NCBI GenBank assembly: GCA_036365145.1
Contig: JAEOAD010000699.1
Location: 10,513,001-10,577,000 of the forward strand
Length of the DNA: 64,000 bases
From: Orientallactaga sibirica
Taxonomy: Eukaryota; Chordata; Mammalia; Rodentia; Dipodidae
Direction: 5' to 3'
The notes beneath the pieces are model-generated. The model did not search any database. It saw only the letters and a list, made by a program, of their open reading frames with translations, and was not told the origin of the DNA. Every line of letters begins with the position of its first letter. The stretch's first letter is position 1. Made by a program: the position numbers and the translations under genes. Below are positions 63,905 through 64,000 of this stretch, piece after piece.

Positions 63905-64000
63905 AGGTACGACATGGTGGTACACTCCTATAATTCTAGCTGTTGGGATGCTGAGGCAGGAGAATCATGAGTTTGAGGCCCGCTTGGTCTATATGTCAAG
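63905..64000 (+). repeat. B1-like SINE, cut by window end
   Basis: Sense B1-like: CATGGTGGTACACTCCTATAATTC, GAGGCAGGAGAATCATGAG, TTTGAGGCCCGC. The 3' part lies outside the window. Confidence 0.75.

Overview
This window is mammalian, and almost certainly rodent, nuclear DNA. It is dense in B1 (7SL-derived) SINEs, ID-type and B4-type (ID plus B1-like) SINEs, and a tRNA-derived SINE whose 5' end reads GGCTGGAGAGATGGC and which carries a long CT-rich tail. I recognise this combination, plus the L1 3' UTR type at 5818, 14241 and 48721, from dipodoid rodents (jerboas, e.g. Jaculus). That species assignment rests on memory and is not a database result. Older mammalian repeats (MIR, L2, L1M, MLT1/MST, MLT2) form the background.

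I find no protein-coding gene. None of the open frames has a recognisable domain; the longest are about 430 bp and most lie in repeats. There is no CRISPR array, operon, tRNA gene or CpG island that I can support. The window is best read as an intergenic stretch or the inside of a large intron.

Layout. 1-4.4 kb: B1, B4, ID and tRNA-SINEs, then an old L1 3' end. 4.7-9.3 kb: MaLR LTR, L1 3' UTR piece, MIR and L2 scraps in mostly unassigned DNA. 9.5-13.3 kb: tRNA-SINEs, L1M, a young B1, and a 286-bp-period duplication in the GT tail of a B4 element. 13.4-18 kb: L1 pieces, an L1M split by a B1, a B1 pair. 18.1-20 kb: a tRNA-SINE pair, a three-level nest of MLT1, MaLR LTR and SINE, then L2. 20-28 kb: L2, B4, MIR and LTRs. 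28-33 kb: L1M end, B1 with a tailless partial copy, SINEs, a DNA transposon, MIR. 33-37.5 kb: an ERV-type LTR, MLT1, MaLR, B4. 37.5-40.5 kb: the longest repeat-poor stretch. 40.5-47.9 kb: SINE pairs, a 5S rRNA retropseudogene, an old L1 split by B4, an MLT2 LTR split by SINEs, nested B4s. 48.7-52.3 kb: two L1 3' UTRs facing outwards, and an L1M split by an MLT2 LTR. 52.9-64 kb: L2, B1, an L1 ORF2 fragment carrying a SINE pair, B4s, AT-rich DNA.

The most informative signals are a 5S rRNA pseudogene with a perfect 14-bp target duplication and no A-tail, several SINE pairs sharing one target-site duplication, two sites where the target occurs three times, and the 286-bp duplication. These bear on retrotransposition and assembly quality, not on a gene system.
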